The notes under the pieces are model-generated. The model was not told the origin of the DNA. It saw nothing but the letters and a program-made list of their open reading frames with translations, and searched no databases. This document shows, one piece after another, positions 54,601 to 59,043 of a DNA stretch of 64,000 nt. The position numbers and the translations under genes are program-made. The stretch is from Dromiciops gliroides (taxonomy: Eukaryota > Chordata > Mammalia > Microbiotheria > Microbiotheriidae): assembly GCF_019393635.1 (NCBI RefSeq), contig NC_057863.1, positions 625,436,291 to 625,500,290 on the forward strand. The letters are read 5' to 3'. Numbering within the stretch: the first letter of the stretch is position 1; each line of letters opens with the position of its first letter.

Positions 54601-55318
54601 GTGAACCCCATGGAGGTAAGCAAGGAGATGCCAGACAGCCCTGAGGTCGAGAGACCTCCTTCCCTCAGTGCTGAGGGGGCGATATGGGGGCCAAGCACAT
54701 CACTGCTACTCATGCTCCTTGGTCAGTGTTTGTCATGAAAGTGATTTCATTTATAAAACATGTGTATGTTTCTAAACTTTCCATGGGAAATGTAGGCTCT
54801 CACACTGGTCCCATGCTATCAGTGGATTCCACGTGTGTATTTGGGGGGGGGACAGGGGGGGGTCAGCCTGCACAGCTGCCACTCAGGTTGTCCAGCAGGA
54901 TTTAAATGATAAAGAAATGCCCCCTTTGTTTGCAGAAACGCATGTCCCCTTCTTGCAGGGGTGGGAGGTTGTTCCTTCCCATCTCTCTTCTGCTTTGCAC
55001 ATAGATTGGGCCTGTTTGGCTTTAAGGCCTAGGCCTGCAGGGAAGGTGCCTAGGCAGCTGGGCAGCCTTTGGGAATGGACAGACACGCAAGGCTGACTTC
55101 GAGTCTCTGTTTGTCAGACCTACGAGGACCAGCACAGCAGTGAAGAGGAAGAGGAAGAGGAGGAGGAGGAAGAGAGTGAGGATGGTGAGGAAGAAGACGA
55201 CATCACTAGTGCAGAGTCTGAGAGCAGCGAGGAAGAAGAAGGGGAGCCAGAGGAAGATCAGCAGAATGTGACTAGACAGCAGCAGTTAGAGTGGGACGAC
55301 TCCACCCTCAGCTACTGA
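14307..55318 (+). CDS. CLSTN1: CLSTN1, calsyntenin-1 (exons 2-19; exon 1 outside window)
   Basis: Spliced gene for a type I membrane protein of the neuronal secretory pathway and postsynaptic membrane. In the known family the ectodomain has two cadherin repeats and an LNS (laminin G-like) domain, alpha- and gamma-secretases cut it, and the tail links cargo to kinesin light chain and binds X11L/Mint2. Eighteen exons were placed here by GT/AG boundaries and continuous reading phase, giving about 953 residues including the microexon. Visible signatures are the cadherin linker DVNEYAP, LNS strands around VTLYVDG, one transmembrane helix (exon 18), two kinesin-binding WDD motifs (EMDWDDS in exon 18, LEWDDS at the C-terminus), NPMETYED for X11L binding and a glutamate-rich tail. 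Only the initiator exon, expected to encode the signal peptide, is missing. No frameshift or internal stop was seen. The identity rests on near-continuous similarity to remembered human CLSTN1 and is very secure. Confidence 0.98.
15860..16010 (+). repeat. MIR-like SINE
   Basis: 'ttggccctggaatcagaata', an A-rich B-box region, then 'tctcttgagtctcagtgg' and 'gatgatctctaagatccttg'. Degenerate. Confidence 0.55.
16940..17040 (-). repeat. L2-like terminus, antisense
   Basis: 'caacaggtatttaatatatg' and 'gccaagtactgtgttagtga' are the reversed L2 3' end. Confidence 0.55.
17399..17569 (+). repeat. Marsupial tRNA-derived SINE
   Basis: Full-length sense copy, 'ggattc/CATTGCCCC' subtype with an AAAAC-rich tail. 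A short flanking repeat (GGTCACA at about 17391 and 17572) suggests the target duplication. Confidence 0.94.
18835..18945 (+). repeat. Old SINE fragment
   Basis: 'tgcatagtgggccagtcctt' and 'aagacctgggttcaggtcct' preserve head and B-box-like text of an old tRNA SINE. Confidence 0.5.
18946..19870 (-). repeat. Old LINE-like repeat, L2-type terminus antisense
   Basis: It starts with the reversed L2 end ('tactgtgtgccaggcactgt') and continues with the mammal-wide text 'ggctttgaaagctaaacagg', 'gaagccattggagttgactg', 'gagtgacatggttagatcta' and 'aggagctattacaataatct'. I know this as a common old repeat but cannot name the subfamily for certain. Confidence 0.55.
20020..20173 (+). repeat. Marsupial tRNA-derived SINE with TSD
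   Basis: Sense copy between AAAAAGAGAAAATTGG (20004-20019) and its one-mismatch duplicate (20174-20189). 'ggattc/CATTGCC' subtype. It sits in older L2-like repeat that continues on both sides. Confidence 0.96.
21589..21692. repeat. (AC)n microsatellite, interrupted
   Basis: About 100 bp of CA dinucleotides with a few interruptions (AGAC, AAAC). It produces cysteine-valine and threonine-histidine repeat ORFs with no meaning. Confidence 0.97.
21930..22075 (+). repeat. MIR/THER-like SINE 3' half
   Basis: 'tgaatgggggataataatag', 'cccagggttcttgtgaggat' and 'gtaaagccctttgcaaactt' in MIR order. Confidence 0.7.
23305..23560 (+). repeat. MIR/THER-like SINE, near full length
   Basis: Head 'ccatagtgcacagagcacca', B-box 'gagttcaaatgcagcc', CORE 'gtgaccctgggcgagtcttc', 'tctgcaaaatggggataata', 'ggattgttgtgaggcccaaa' and the tail 'taggtgctatatgaatgtta'. 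Confidence 0.8.
24100..24340 (-). repeat. MIR/THER-like SINE, antisense
   Basis: 'tattatccccattttactga', 'tgaggaaactgaggcaaaca' and 'caatttgaactcaggtcttg' are the reverse of the MIR consensus. Confidence 0.8.
24452..24591 (+). repeat. 5'-truncated marsupial SINE with TSD
   Basis: It begins at TGGATAGAGCACTGGCCC, so it lacks the first ~20 bases of the head. It is flanked by a 17-bp direct repeat (24435-24451 and 24592-24608, one mismatch) and has an ATAAA-type tail. 'ggagtc/AATTGCCTCAC' subtype. Confidence 0.95.
25260..25610 (+). repeat. L2-like LINE 3' end
   Basis: 'aaatgtaggctccttgaggg', 'caggagccctttttcatcct' and 'gaagtgattaataaagtctt' are the sense 3' end of L2. Confidence 0.65.
26125..26730 (-). 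repeat. Old LINE-like repeat, antisense
   Basis: It starts with 'caagtatttattaaattcca' (reversed L2 end) and later carries 'gggaagggctttgaaggtca' and 'cttgagcagaggagtgacac', the same text block as at 18946-19870. A small old SINE-like piece (about 26225-26330) lies in between. Confidence 0.5.
27090..27250 (+). repeat. Interspersed repeat with (CAA)n tail
   Basis: 'cactgaaatccagtccactt', 'agacatcaccttcctgttgt' and 'ggacgaagaacaacaacaaa' match a text block I associate with marsupial retroposons ending in (CAA)n. Family not certain. Confidence 0.5.
27255..27985 (+). repeat. CR1/L3-like LINE 3' region
   Basis: Sense text in order: 'gttcagttctagaggcgaca', 'tggttgaaggaaccagtgat', 'ttgctgtcttcaggtatatg', 'tatcaggaaaaacagttcct', 'ctggatggcccctgctcaca' and 'ggactagatgcgctgagatt'. 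This is the CR1-clade 3' end. No long frame remains. Confidence 0.7.
28989..29018 (+). CDS. CLSTN1: CLSTN1 exon 3, 30-nt microexon
   Basis: Bounded by CCCTTTAG upstream and GTGATC downstream. Spliced between exons 2 and 4 it keeps phase and inserts ten residues, ESFEVTVTKE, before the glycine of GEICGF. The same insert marks the longer human isoform as I remember it (SFEVTVTKEG), so this is a conserved, optional exon. The donor is weak (GTGATC) and a 60-nt pyrimidine-rich stretch precedes it, as expected for a regulated microexon. Confidence 0.93.
29019..30203 (+). other. CLSTN1: CLSTN1 intron 3
   Basis: About 1.2 kb, AT-rich, with no repeat I recognise. It ends TTGATTCCTTAG. Confidence 0.85.
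30204..30399 (+). CDS. CLSTN1: CLSTN1 exon 4
   Basis: 196 nt encoding GEICGFKIHGQNVPFDAVVV through FTIQAYDCGKGPDGANTKKS, the rest of cadherin repeat 1. Ends before GTAAGT, with two bases of a split lysine codon. Confidence 0.97.
30400..32391 (+). other. CLSTN1: CLSTN1 intron 4
   Basis: Contains an old MIR-like piece (about 30960-31060), an antisense SINE (31194-31338), a short TG run (about 31973-31990), poly-A (32034-32048) and an L2-like antisense remnant (about 32130-32300). The remainder shows nothing recognisable. Confidence 0.8.
31194..31338 (-). repeat. Marsupial tRNA-derived SINE with TSD
   Basis: Antisense copy between CTGAATTTT (31185-31193) and its repeat (31339-31347). The 'gactcc' and 'gtgaggcag' variants place it in the 'ggagtc/TGCCTCAC' subtype. 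It presents a long T-tract and then GGTGAGGCAG on the CLSTN1 sense strand. Confidence 0.95.
32392..32600 (+). CDS. CLSTN1: CLSTN1 exon 5
   Basis: 209 nt after TTTACCAG. Encodes ATVHIQVNDVNEYAPIFKEK, with the calcium-binding cadherin linker DVNEYAP, and the first part of cadherin repeat 2 (VEAVDADCSPQFSQICSYEI). Donor GTAAGG. Confidence 0.97.
32601..33483 (+). other. CLSTN1: CLSTN1 intron 5
   Basis: 883 bp. No repeat or other feature recognised apart from a short A-rich stretch near 32818-32838. Confidence 0.8.
33484..33633 (+). CDS. CLSTN1: CLSTN1 exon 6
   Basis: 150 nt encoding YIKNTEKLSYGKEPQYKLTV through ISIKPTCKPGWQ, the end of cadherin repeat 2. The donor GTCTGA is weak. Confidence 0.97.
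33634..33765 (+). other. CLSTN1: CLSTN1 intron 6, 132 nt and open in frame
   Basis: Very short intron, GTCTGA...TGTGCAG. Its length is a multiple of three, and no stop codon occurs in the CLSTN1 frame, so the exon 6 and exon 7 frames are joined in one continuous ORF. Retention would insert 44 residues. See findings. Confidence 0.9.
33766..33951 (+). CDS. CLSTN1: CLSTN1 exon 7
   Basis: 186 nt encoding WNKRIEYEPGTGSLALFPNI through GCDRDTYSEKSLHRLC, the link between the cadherin repeats and the LNS domain. Donor GTAAGA. Confidence 0.97.
34539..34663 (-). repeat. 5'-truncated marsupial SINE with TSD
   Basis: Antisense copy missing its 5' tRNA head. It is flanked by AAAAAGGAAATATT at 34525-34538 and 34664-34677 (perfect 14 bp). 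Its 3' tail region is replaced by a GGGGT repeat. 'ggattc' subtype. Confidence 0.94.
34861..35045 (+). repeat. Marsupial tRNA-derived SINE with TSD
   Basis: Full-length sense copy between TACAACCTAGGTC (34848-34860) and its exact repeat (35046-35058). GAAA-repeat tail. 'ggagtc/AATTGCCTCAC' subtype. Confidence 0.97.
35306..35454 (-). repeat. Marsupial tRNA-derived SINE with TSD
   Basis: Antisense copy between CTTACCTACCTTTTC (35291-35305) and its exact repeat (35455-35469). 'ggattc/CATTGCCCC' subtype. Confidence 0.97.
35599..35633 (+). repeat. (GGGGT)n, G-quadruplex-prone
   Basis: At least five runs of four or more G separated by single T on the CLSTN1 sense strand. A similar short array sits at 34540-34559. 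Confidence 0.9.
35950..36360. repeat. Old L2-like LINE remnants
   Basis: 'ctgtgtgccaggctctgtgc' at about 36005 is an antisense L2 end, while 'agcacttaataaatgttcgt' at about 36325 is a sense L2 end, so two decayed pieces abut here. Confidence 0.5.
36890..37138 (+). CDS. CLSTN1: CLSTN1 exon 8
   Basis: 249 nt after TTGTTTCAG, encoding GASSGTAELLPPPSSTLNWT through MRHGPGGREKETILCNSDKT. Start of the LNS domain, with N-glycosylation sequons NWT and NGT. Donor GTGAGT. Confidence 0.97.
37690..37920 (-). repeat. MIR/THER-like SINE, antisense, AT-expanded
   Basis: 'gctaagtgctttacaaatat', 'tctcatttgattctcagcaa' and 'gaatttacagatgag' are reversed MIR text. The left end expands into AT-rich repeats. Confidence 0.65.
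38065..38248 (+). repeat. Marsupial tRNA-derived SINE with GATA/GACA tail and TSD
   Basis: Sense copy between AAAAATAACGATACTG (38049-38064) and its one-mismatch repeat (38249-38264). The A-tail has become (GATA)n(GACA)n. 'ggattc/CATTGCCCC' subtype. Confidence 0.96.
39058..39179 (+). CDS. CLSTN1: CLSTN1 exon 9
   Basis: 122 nt after TTTACAG, encoding DMNRHHYSLYVHNCRLVFLF through PAEFHWKLNQ. LNS domain core. Donor GTGATT. Confidence 0.97.
39330..39600 (+). repeat. L2-like LINE 3' end
   Basis: 'tccttacagaaggactttcc', 'tctgtgcaagagactgtaat', 'taatttgcttctgggcagtg' and 'cctaccacagtgctggatgt' follow the L2 3' order. Confidence 0.55.
39964..40128 (+). repeat. Marsupial tRNA-derived SINE with TSD
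   Basis: Sense copy flanked by TGAAAAGTCTTTT (39951-39963 and 40129-40141). 'ggattc/CATTGCCC' subtype, GAAA tail. Confidence 0.96.
40191..40342 (+). repeat. Marsupial tRNA-derived SINE with TSD
   Basis: Sense copy flanked by AAGAGTTGACTGTG (40177-40190) and a diverged copy (40343-40356). 'ggagtc/AATTGCCTCAC' subtype. Confidence 0.93.
40360..40428. repeat. (CCTT)n-type pyrimidine repeat
   Basis: CCTCC, CCTTC and CTTT tetranucleotide mix just after the SINE. Confidence 0.9.
41212..41386 (+). repeat. Marsupial tRNA-derived SINE with mixed subtype and TSD
   Basis: Sense copy between AAAATGGAAATAGTG (41197-41211) and its exact repeat (41387-41401). It combines the 5' 'ggattc' and middle 'cttgacac' variants of one subtype with the 3' CCCCAATTGCCTCAC of the other. 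AAAAC-rich tail. Confidence 0.96.
42250..42380 (-). repeat. L2-like terminus, antisense
   Basis: 'atgtgccaagcctgttgtat' and 'gaagtgctggggatacaagt' are reversed L2 3' text. Confidence 0.6.
42434..42457. repeat. (CT)n microsatellite
   Basis: Pure CT dinucleotides directly left of the LTR-like segment. Confidence 0.95.
42465..42850 (-). mobile_element. Possible solo LTR of an endogenous retrovirus
   Basis: Starts TGTGGGTA. Read on the minus strand it shows a poly(A)-signal-like CTGCAATAAACTGTTTG (near 42540-42556), followed about 80 bases later by an end in TACCCACA. That is the order R-U5 of a retroviral LTR. The far (U3) boundary and target duplication are not clear, and no internal viral genes are seen nearby. 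An unrelated old repeat remains possible. Confidence 0.35.
44135..44297 (+). CDS. CLSTN1: CLSTN1 exon 10
   Basis: 163 nt after CTCTTAG, encoding VCDKEWHHYVLNVEFPSVTL, YVDG and HPSKIETQLVVGACWQ. LNS domain. Donor GTAATG. Its last base is shared with exon 11, or with exon 12 if 11 is skipped. Confidence 0.97.
44855..45110 (+). repeat. Longer marsupial SINE with RTE/BovB-like 3' tail
   Basis: Same architecture as 10447-10706: a tRNA-like head and CORE, then 'ggcaaaccactgcagtatct', 'aaatggggtcatgaacagtt' and 'ggacatgactgaaaaataac', with a CAA-rich end. Confidence 0.85.
45200..45342 (+). repeat. Marsupial tRNA-derived SINE with TSD
   Basis: Sense copy between AAAAGCACATGAAAG (45185-45199) and its exact repeat (45343-45357). 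'ggagtc/AATTGCCTCAC' subtype with a small internal deletion in the CORE (CACTAGCTATGTG). Confidence 0.97.
46428..46592 (+). repeat. Marsupial tRNA-derived SINE
   Basis: Full-length sense copy, 'ggattc/CATTGCCCC' subtype, with an AGAAAA tail that leads, after about 45 bp, into the polypurine tract. Confidence 0.93.
46640..47018 (+). repeat. Polypurine (GGAA/GAAA/GGA) minisatellite-like tract
   Basis: About 380 bp of almost pure purine on the CLSTN1 sense strand. It has higher-order units: the marker GGCAGAGAAGGAGGGAA recurs at about 46692, 46780, 46842 and 46945, interleaved with AGGAAGAGAAAGGGAAGG blocks. The Glu/Lys/Arg/Gly and Leu/Ser/Pro ORFs here are not genes. Confidence 0.95.
47200..47440 (-). 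repeat. MIR/THER-like SINE, antisense
   Basis: 'gcagagcactttgcaagtgt', 'agatgaggaaactgaggcag' and a degenerate B-box region in reversed MIR order. Confidence 0.7.
48112..48262 (+). repeat. Marsupial tRNA-derived SINE with TSD
   Basis: Sense copy, 'ggagtc/AATTGCCTCAC' subtype, flanked by GTTGGGTCTC (about 48101 and 48265). It lies about 300 bp upstream of cassette exon 11. Confidence 0.95.
48569..48631 (+). CDS. CLSTN1: CLSTN1 exon 11, in-frame cassette exon
   Basis: 63 nt after TTCTACAG, ending before GTTGCT. Encodes EYSGNENDNETEPEAVTVTS plus A, an acidic linker with an N-E-T glycosylation sequon. Both flanking junctions have the same phase, so skipping removes 21 residues without a frameshift. 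The human counterpart is alternatively spliced and, as I recall, is 57 nt. The weak donor fits regulated use. Confidence 0.95.
48632..49888 (+). other. CLSTN1: CLSTN1 intron 11
   Basis: About 1.26 kb; no recognised repeat. Ends CTGTCTCAAAG at exon 12. Confidence 0.85.
49889..50040 (+). CDS. CLSTN1: CLSTN1 exon 12
   Basis: 152 nt encoding GGELHMAQFFRGNLAGLMIR through LYTCKEGLDLRVTDSRGVK. End of the LNS domain. Donor GTAAAA. The tail (RVTDSRGVK) looks two residues shorter than the human segment I remember. Confidence 0.96.
50041..50346 (+). other. CLSTN1: CLSTN1 intron 12
   Basis: 306 bp, no recognisable feature. Acceptor ATGACTAG. Confidence 0.9.
50347..50495 (+). CDS. CLSTN1: CLSTN1 exon 13
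   Basis: 149 nt encoding IQVNPSRSVLTLEGDDIERF through TPGIRRLKITSTI. Donor GTAGGC, with a split lysine codon. Confidence 0.96.
50496..50804 (+). other. CLSTN1: CLSTN1 intron 13
   Basis: 309 bp, no recognisable feature. Acceptor CTGACTGCAG. Confidence 0.9.
50805..51031 (+). CDS. CLSTN1: CLSTN1 exon 14
   Basis: 227 nt encoding KCFSEEACMSIPLVDGYVMV through TREVEQDTDGDEDPT. Membrane-proximal ectodomain. Donor GTAACA. Confidence 0.97.
51150..52200 (-). repeat. Old LINE-like repeat, antisense
   Basis: Begins 'agccagtaaatatcagacat' and 'ctatgtcaggctctgcccca' (reversed L2-like end) and continues 'ttgagtagcagagtgacatc' and 'aaactcattttagtggccaa', the same family as at 18946 and 26125. Confidence 0.5.
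52142..52162 (+). repeat. Poly-G run of 21
   Basis: Uninterrupted G21; a shorter run of ten G ends near 51658. Both lie in CLSTN1 intron 14. Confidence 0.9.
52728..52898 (+). CDS. CLSTN1: CLSTN1 exon 15
   Basis: 171 nt encoding VQESLVSEEIMHNLDTCEVT through QQKGIEMSSSNLGIIIT. Donor GTGAGA. Confidence 0.97.
52899..53223 (+). other. CLSTN1: CLSTN1 intron 15
   Basis: 325 bp, no recognised repeat. Acceptor CTACCTCCAG. Confidence 0.9.
53224..53372 (+). CDS. CLSTN1: CLSTN1 exon 16
   Basis: 149 nt encoding GVDTMASYEEVLHLVRYRNW through ELNGRYVSNEFQVE. Donor GTCCGT is weak, and read-through meets TGA after three codons. Confidence 0.96.
53373..54110 (+). other. CLSTN1: CLSTN1 intron 16
   Basis: 738 bp without a recognised repeat, ending in a (TC)n tract and CACAG. 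Confidence 0.9.
54111..54246 (+). CDS. CLSTN1: CLSTN1 exon 17
   Basis: 136 nt encoding VSVIHTANPVEHANHIAAQP through SGHSLANPHPFS. This juxtamembrane segment contains the known alpha-secretase region. At the remembered human site (NHM/AAQPQ) the sequence here is NHI-AAQPQ. Donor GTAAGG. Confidence 0.97.
54431..54615 (+). CDS. CLSTN1: CLSTN1 exon 18
   Basis: 185 nt after TCTCCTAG. Encodes the transmembrane helix (VVIVVCVSFLVFMIILGVF), a basic stop-transfer (RIRAAHQRTMR), the first kinesin light chain-binding motif (EMDWDDSALT) and the beginning of the X11L site (NPME). Donor GTAAGC. The 184-bp intron before it (54247-54430) shows nothing of note. Confidence 0.98.
54616..55117 (+). other. CLSTN1: CLSTN1 intron 18
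   Basis: 502 bp, no recognised repeat apart from G-rich runs near 54842-54860. Confidence 0.9.
55118..55318 (+). CDS. CLSTN1: CLSTN1 exon 19 (terminal coding part) with stop
   Basis: 66 codons plus TGA (55316-55318). Completes the X11L-binding NPME-TYED, then an acidic block of Glu/Asp encoded by GAG/GAA repeats, ITSAESESSEEEEGEPEEDQ and the second kinesin-binding motif LEWDDSTLSY at the extreme C-terminus. Confidence 0.98.
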   Translation, partial: TYEDQHSSEEEEEEEEEEESEDGEEEDDITSAESESSEEEEGEPEEDQQNVTRQQQLEWDDSTLSY

Positions 55319-55788
55319 CACCGGCCACTCCGTCCTTGCTGTTTCTGCTTTGAAAGACTCCACTGTCGTCCCCTCCCCTGGTGTAAAAAATCATTTTGGC
55401 CAGTTGGCCCCATGGCTCCCTTGCTGCCCCCCACCCCATGCTTGCTCTTGAGCGTGTAGGCCCCTTCTTCCTGCTGACTGGGTTGGGTTGTTGGGTTTCT
55501 CAACACTACATCAGGACCCGCCTGCCCCTTTCTCCTTGGTCATCCCAGCTCAGCTTTCCTGATGTGCACCTGGGCGTCCAGGCTCCGCTCTCCTCCTGTT
55601 TTTTCAGACAAGCTGCAACAGTCTGAAGTGTTGACAAAGGGTAAAACATTGCTCATTCCCACCCAGTGAACATATTTTTCCTTTTTTAAAAAAAAAAGTT
55701 TTATTTTTTTTCCAAATTAGTGCATGTGTAAAGTGGCAAGAAGGAGAGTTAATGTGTAGACGATTAACTGACTTTTTGATATTTTGTA

Positions 55789-55794
55789 AATAAA
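55789..55794 (+). terminator. CLSTN1: CLSTN1 proximal poly(A) signal
   Basis: AATAAA in TTTGTAAATAAATTGAAA, followed by a T/G-rich stretch (TGTCCTTTTTTGTGA). It would give a 3'UTR of about 490 nt. Confidence 0.7.
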
Positions 55795-57032
55795 TTGAAA
55801 TTCTGTTATGTCCTTTTTTGTGATAGTGTAAACAAACAGAGACTGCTGTTTAAGGGGAGGACCAGGGGGCTGGGGGAGAAGGAAGACTAGACACGGTGCC
55901 CTGGTGTCTTCTCCATGGGAAACAACAAGGAAAGTCTGTAGTTAACCACCGACTGTACAGGCTTTCCCCAGATCTGGCACTTCAGCTGCCCTGCCTTGCG
56001 ACAGGTCCAGGCTCGGTCTCCAAGGCCTTTCCAAGGGTAAGTGGTTACAAAGCACTACTTGGAGGCCACAGACCAGCCACATGGGTGCTGTGCCAAGTGG
56101 AGGGACCCAACCCTTCCTGACCTTGGGTGGTTGATCATGAGGGGAGGCCAAGGTTTGGAGACCCCTTGGCAGTGACCAGAAGCAAACAGCAGAGCCTCTG
56201 TCTTTCCTTTGGGAGTTAAACATTTGTTTTCTAATTTGGGTGATGGGATGGGTGGGACATAGCTGGGATCATCCCCTTATTTTACACACCCCTGCTAATG
56301 ACCTGTAGTTCCTTGTACAGTAACCTGGACTCTTGTACTAGGCCTTCTTGTTTATATTTCATAAATGTCTTTTTCCCCTGCTGGTGAAATTATAGAACAA
56401 ATTATACGAACCGATTGTGCATAAAATCTAACATGTGGTTCATAGAGGGCAGGCAGCAAACTTAGGTCACCACTGATCAGAGCACAAACAAACACTTGAA
56501 CAAACGGCCGAGGACTACTCTGCCCGCTCCCTGAGGTCAGAGGGGCAGGCATGTGAGCCCCGGGGCCTCTAGCCCCACTTCCCCCTCATTCCCCCTCATT
56601 CCCCCTCACTGTGAGCCCTAGCAGGGTCCCGGGACCTGGAGGAAAGAGAAGACCTTGTGATTGTTCATGTGGCTATGGTGCCGACCTGTTAGCAAAGGGC
56701 CTGAAACCCGTGTGAACACTTTTTTTAAAAGAAATTTAAATGTACAATTTTAGATTTCTAAAATGGGGGGTGGGGGGTGATTTTGACTGCTTTTCTGTGA
56801 TAACACACCTGCTAGTTGGAAGTAAACTGGGGAACGTGTGTCTAGCAGTTGTCCTGTGTTGCTGTCGATATGTAGATTTCTTCTTTCCATGTGCTCTCAC
56901 TGTAGCTGCTGTATTTAGATTCTGCGTGTAAAGAGTATGGTGACCTTCTGGGGACTGTGGAGCCGTGGGCCGGGCTCTTCTTTGCAGATGTGTATATTGG
57001 TCATAGGTCGGTTCGGAAAGACTCGAAGCTAC

Positions 57033-57038
57033 AATAAA
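57033..57038 (+). terminator. CLSTN1: CLSTN1 distal poly(A) signal
   Basis: AATAAA in GCTACAATAAATTTCTG, followed by the GT-rich GGCTGGTGTGAGATTC. It would give a 3'UTR of about 1.7 kb. Confidence 0.75.
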
Positions 57039-57145
57039 TTTCTGATTCTAAGGCTGGTGTGAGATTCTTTCTGAAGGGAATGAATGACACCCGCTGAGAA
57101 GCTCCCCAAGTGTCTTGAGCAGAGACTCTACTGACGTAAAAAGGC

Positions 57146-57151
57146 TTTATT
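57146..57151 (-). terminator. PIK3CD: PIK3CD distal poly(A) signal
   Basis: TTTATT on the plus strand, that is AATAAA on the minus strand (AAAAATAAAGCC), at the expected 3' end of PIK3CD. Cleavage is expected near 57120-57130. Confidence 0.7.
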
Positions 57152-57661
57152 TTTTTTTAAAAATCTGCTTCTACCTCTCATTCCAAGGTTTCACAGACCA
57201 CTTGTCTTAACCCACAGTCACACACAACACATCCTTCTACGTACAGAAATATGAAATGATTTAAAAAAATAGAAAATATTTCTTCACACTAGGCACATAC
57301 AAGTCTGTACACTGAAACCAAGAATTGCTATGTATGTGCAAAGTTGTGCTGCCTCAAGGCAGGAAGCACACAAACCCGTTTAAATAAATAAAGTTCTAGT
57401 CTTGGCTTTTCCTATTTTAAAACAGGTGAGCTGGGTGGGCTTTGTTCTGGGTTACTTTTTAAAATTTCAGTATTTGCGGTGGAACAAAAGTGTAGTCAAT
57501 TTGTACTCCAAACGGGACAGGGGCAGTGTGGGTGGGAGCTGATCTCTGCCTGATGCAGACCCGCCCAGCAGTGGCAAACCTAACTGTGGACACAGGAGGC
57601 CCTTTCAGATGGGCCTGTTTGATACACGACCTGAACCAAGAAAGGGGGCAGCACCTTGTTC

Positions 57662-57667
57662 TTTATT
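57662..57667 (-). terminator. PIK3CD: PIK3CD possible alternative poly(A) signal
   Basis: A second minus-strand AATAAA inside the 3'UTR. Use would shorten the 3'UTR by about 0.5 kb. Only the hexamer supports it. Confidence 0.4.
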
Positions 57668-59043
57668 TAACAATGCACCTGGTCTAGGGAGAGGAGAGTT
57701 GATCCTACCTCTGACTCCCTTAATGCCTCCACTTGGTCACTGTGGACGTTCATGACGAGGCAGGAAGAAGCCAGGGAGGGTTTATGGAGGCAATAGCCAG
57801 GCCTCGGGTCCGACTGATTGACATATGACCCATCCTCTCTGGAGCCCTGGCCACCCTCTGTCACCCACTCACCACATACTATCTGGAAGCTTGTTGCGGA
57901 AGGCATATCAGAAAATGAAGTGTCTAGTGAAGGACATGGTGACAGGAGCCTATAAGCTTTTCACACATTTCAAGGTTGAAAAAAAACCCAAAAAAACCCA
58001 AAAACCAAAACACAAAAAAACCAGATGTTGCTCTCTCTGTGGAGCAGGTAGCGAGTGACTACATTAAAACACACTTGCCCCATTCTCGCCTCTCAGCTAA
58101 CAGTGCAAGCTAAGACAAGCCCGATTGGTGGTGATTTGTTTTTTAAACATGGTTGAATGATAAGCGTTTAAAGACCACACACGGGACGCGCCAGTGAATA
58201 CAATTCATAGCTTCCTATTAGGCTGGCTCGCCCACATCGCTGGTTTGGCTGTCCCCTCTTAGCTACAACAAAATCCCTTTGCTCTGATGAATGACTAGAC
58301 GGAAATTTCCTTCTCACAAAGTCTACAAAGAGCTAAATTAGAAGCTACACAGTGAGCATCCCTGAATCCCGAATAAAATGTGGTGGGCCCTCGGTGGGGC
58401 CCAGGCGTCCTCTGGGAGCCTGCCCAAGTACTAGCAGCTAGTGGAGAATGCGCAGGTGCAGCAGGGATTTGCCAGGGCAGTCTCCTCTGGGCCCAGATGT
58501 GGACTAAGCAGCGAGGAGATGTGAGGTGGTGAGTGGGGAGAGGCATCCTAGCTGCTCAGCAGATGCAGTGATGCCCTCCACACAGCAGGAGCCGATGAAG
58601 ATGATCTCAGAGCAAACGTGTTCTCTCATCTCCAGGCGAGTCTGCATTCACTGAGACCCCCCCCCCAGAGGGGGCCTTTTGGCTCAGAGCGTGATGGGGT
58701 CCTCCACAAAGAGGCCCAAATGCCGTCCCCTTTTTTCTTTTATCCAAAGCTCGAACTATCCTAAACTGCAAGTCTCCCTTTCCTAGCCCCACATAAGAAT
58801 GCATTTCAATTTGCTGCTTTTTCCTTTGTTGTTTAAAGTTTCAAGTCATCAATAAATTAAATGCAGGAATTTCTTTCCATGTAAACCAAAGGCAATTGTG
58901 GAGTAGGTCCTTGCCCTGTGAGATGCAGCACAGGCTGTTTGGCTCCCAAAGAAACAGCCGATGGTCCCTTAGCAGCAGTGGACACTGCGGGCGAGTGGTC
59001 AGAGGGCCCCCGGCTGCTCTCAAGGCCGGGGCTGGGGCCACTG

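Larger units (their letters stand above)
55319..57055 (+). other. CLSTN1: CLSTN1 3'UTR
   Basis: About 1.7 kb from the stop codon to the expected cleavage site 15-20 nt after the distal AATAAA. No retroposon seen. The end is an estimate. Confidence 0.8.
57125..59043 (-). other. PIK3CD: PIK3CD 3'UTR
   Basis: About 1.9 kb between the stop codon and the minus-strand AATAAA. It carries a C/A-rich low-complexity stretch at about 57978-58022. No retroposon recognised. Confidence 0.75.

Noticed and set aside
54616..54735. Alternative CLSTN1 C-terminus by read-through of exon 18
   Set aside because: The frame continues 40 codons into intron 18 (VSKEMPDSPEVERPP...), but a strong GTAAGC donor and intact exon 19 with the conserved tail make this unlikely without transcript evidence.
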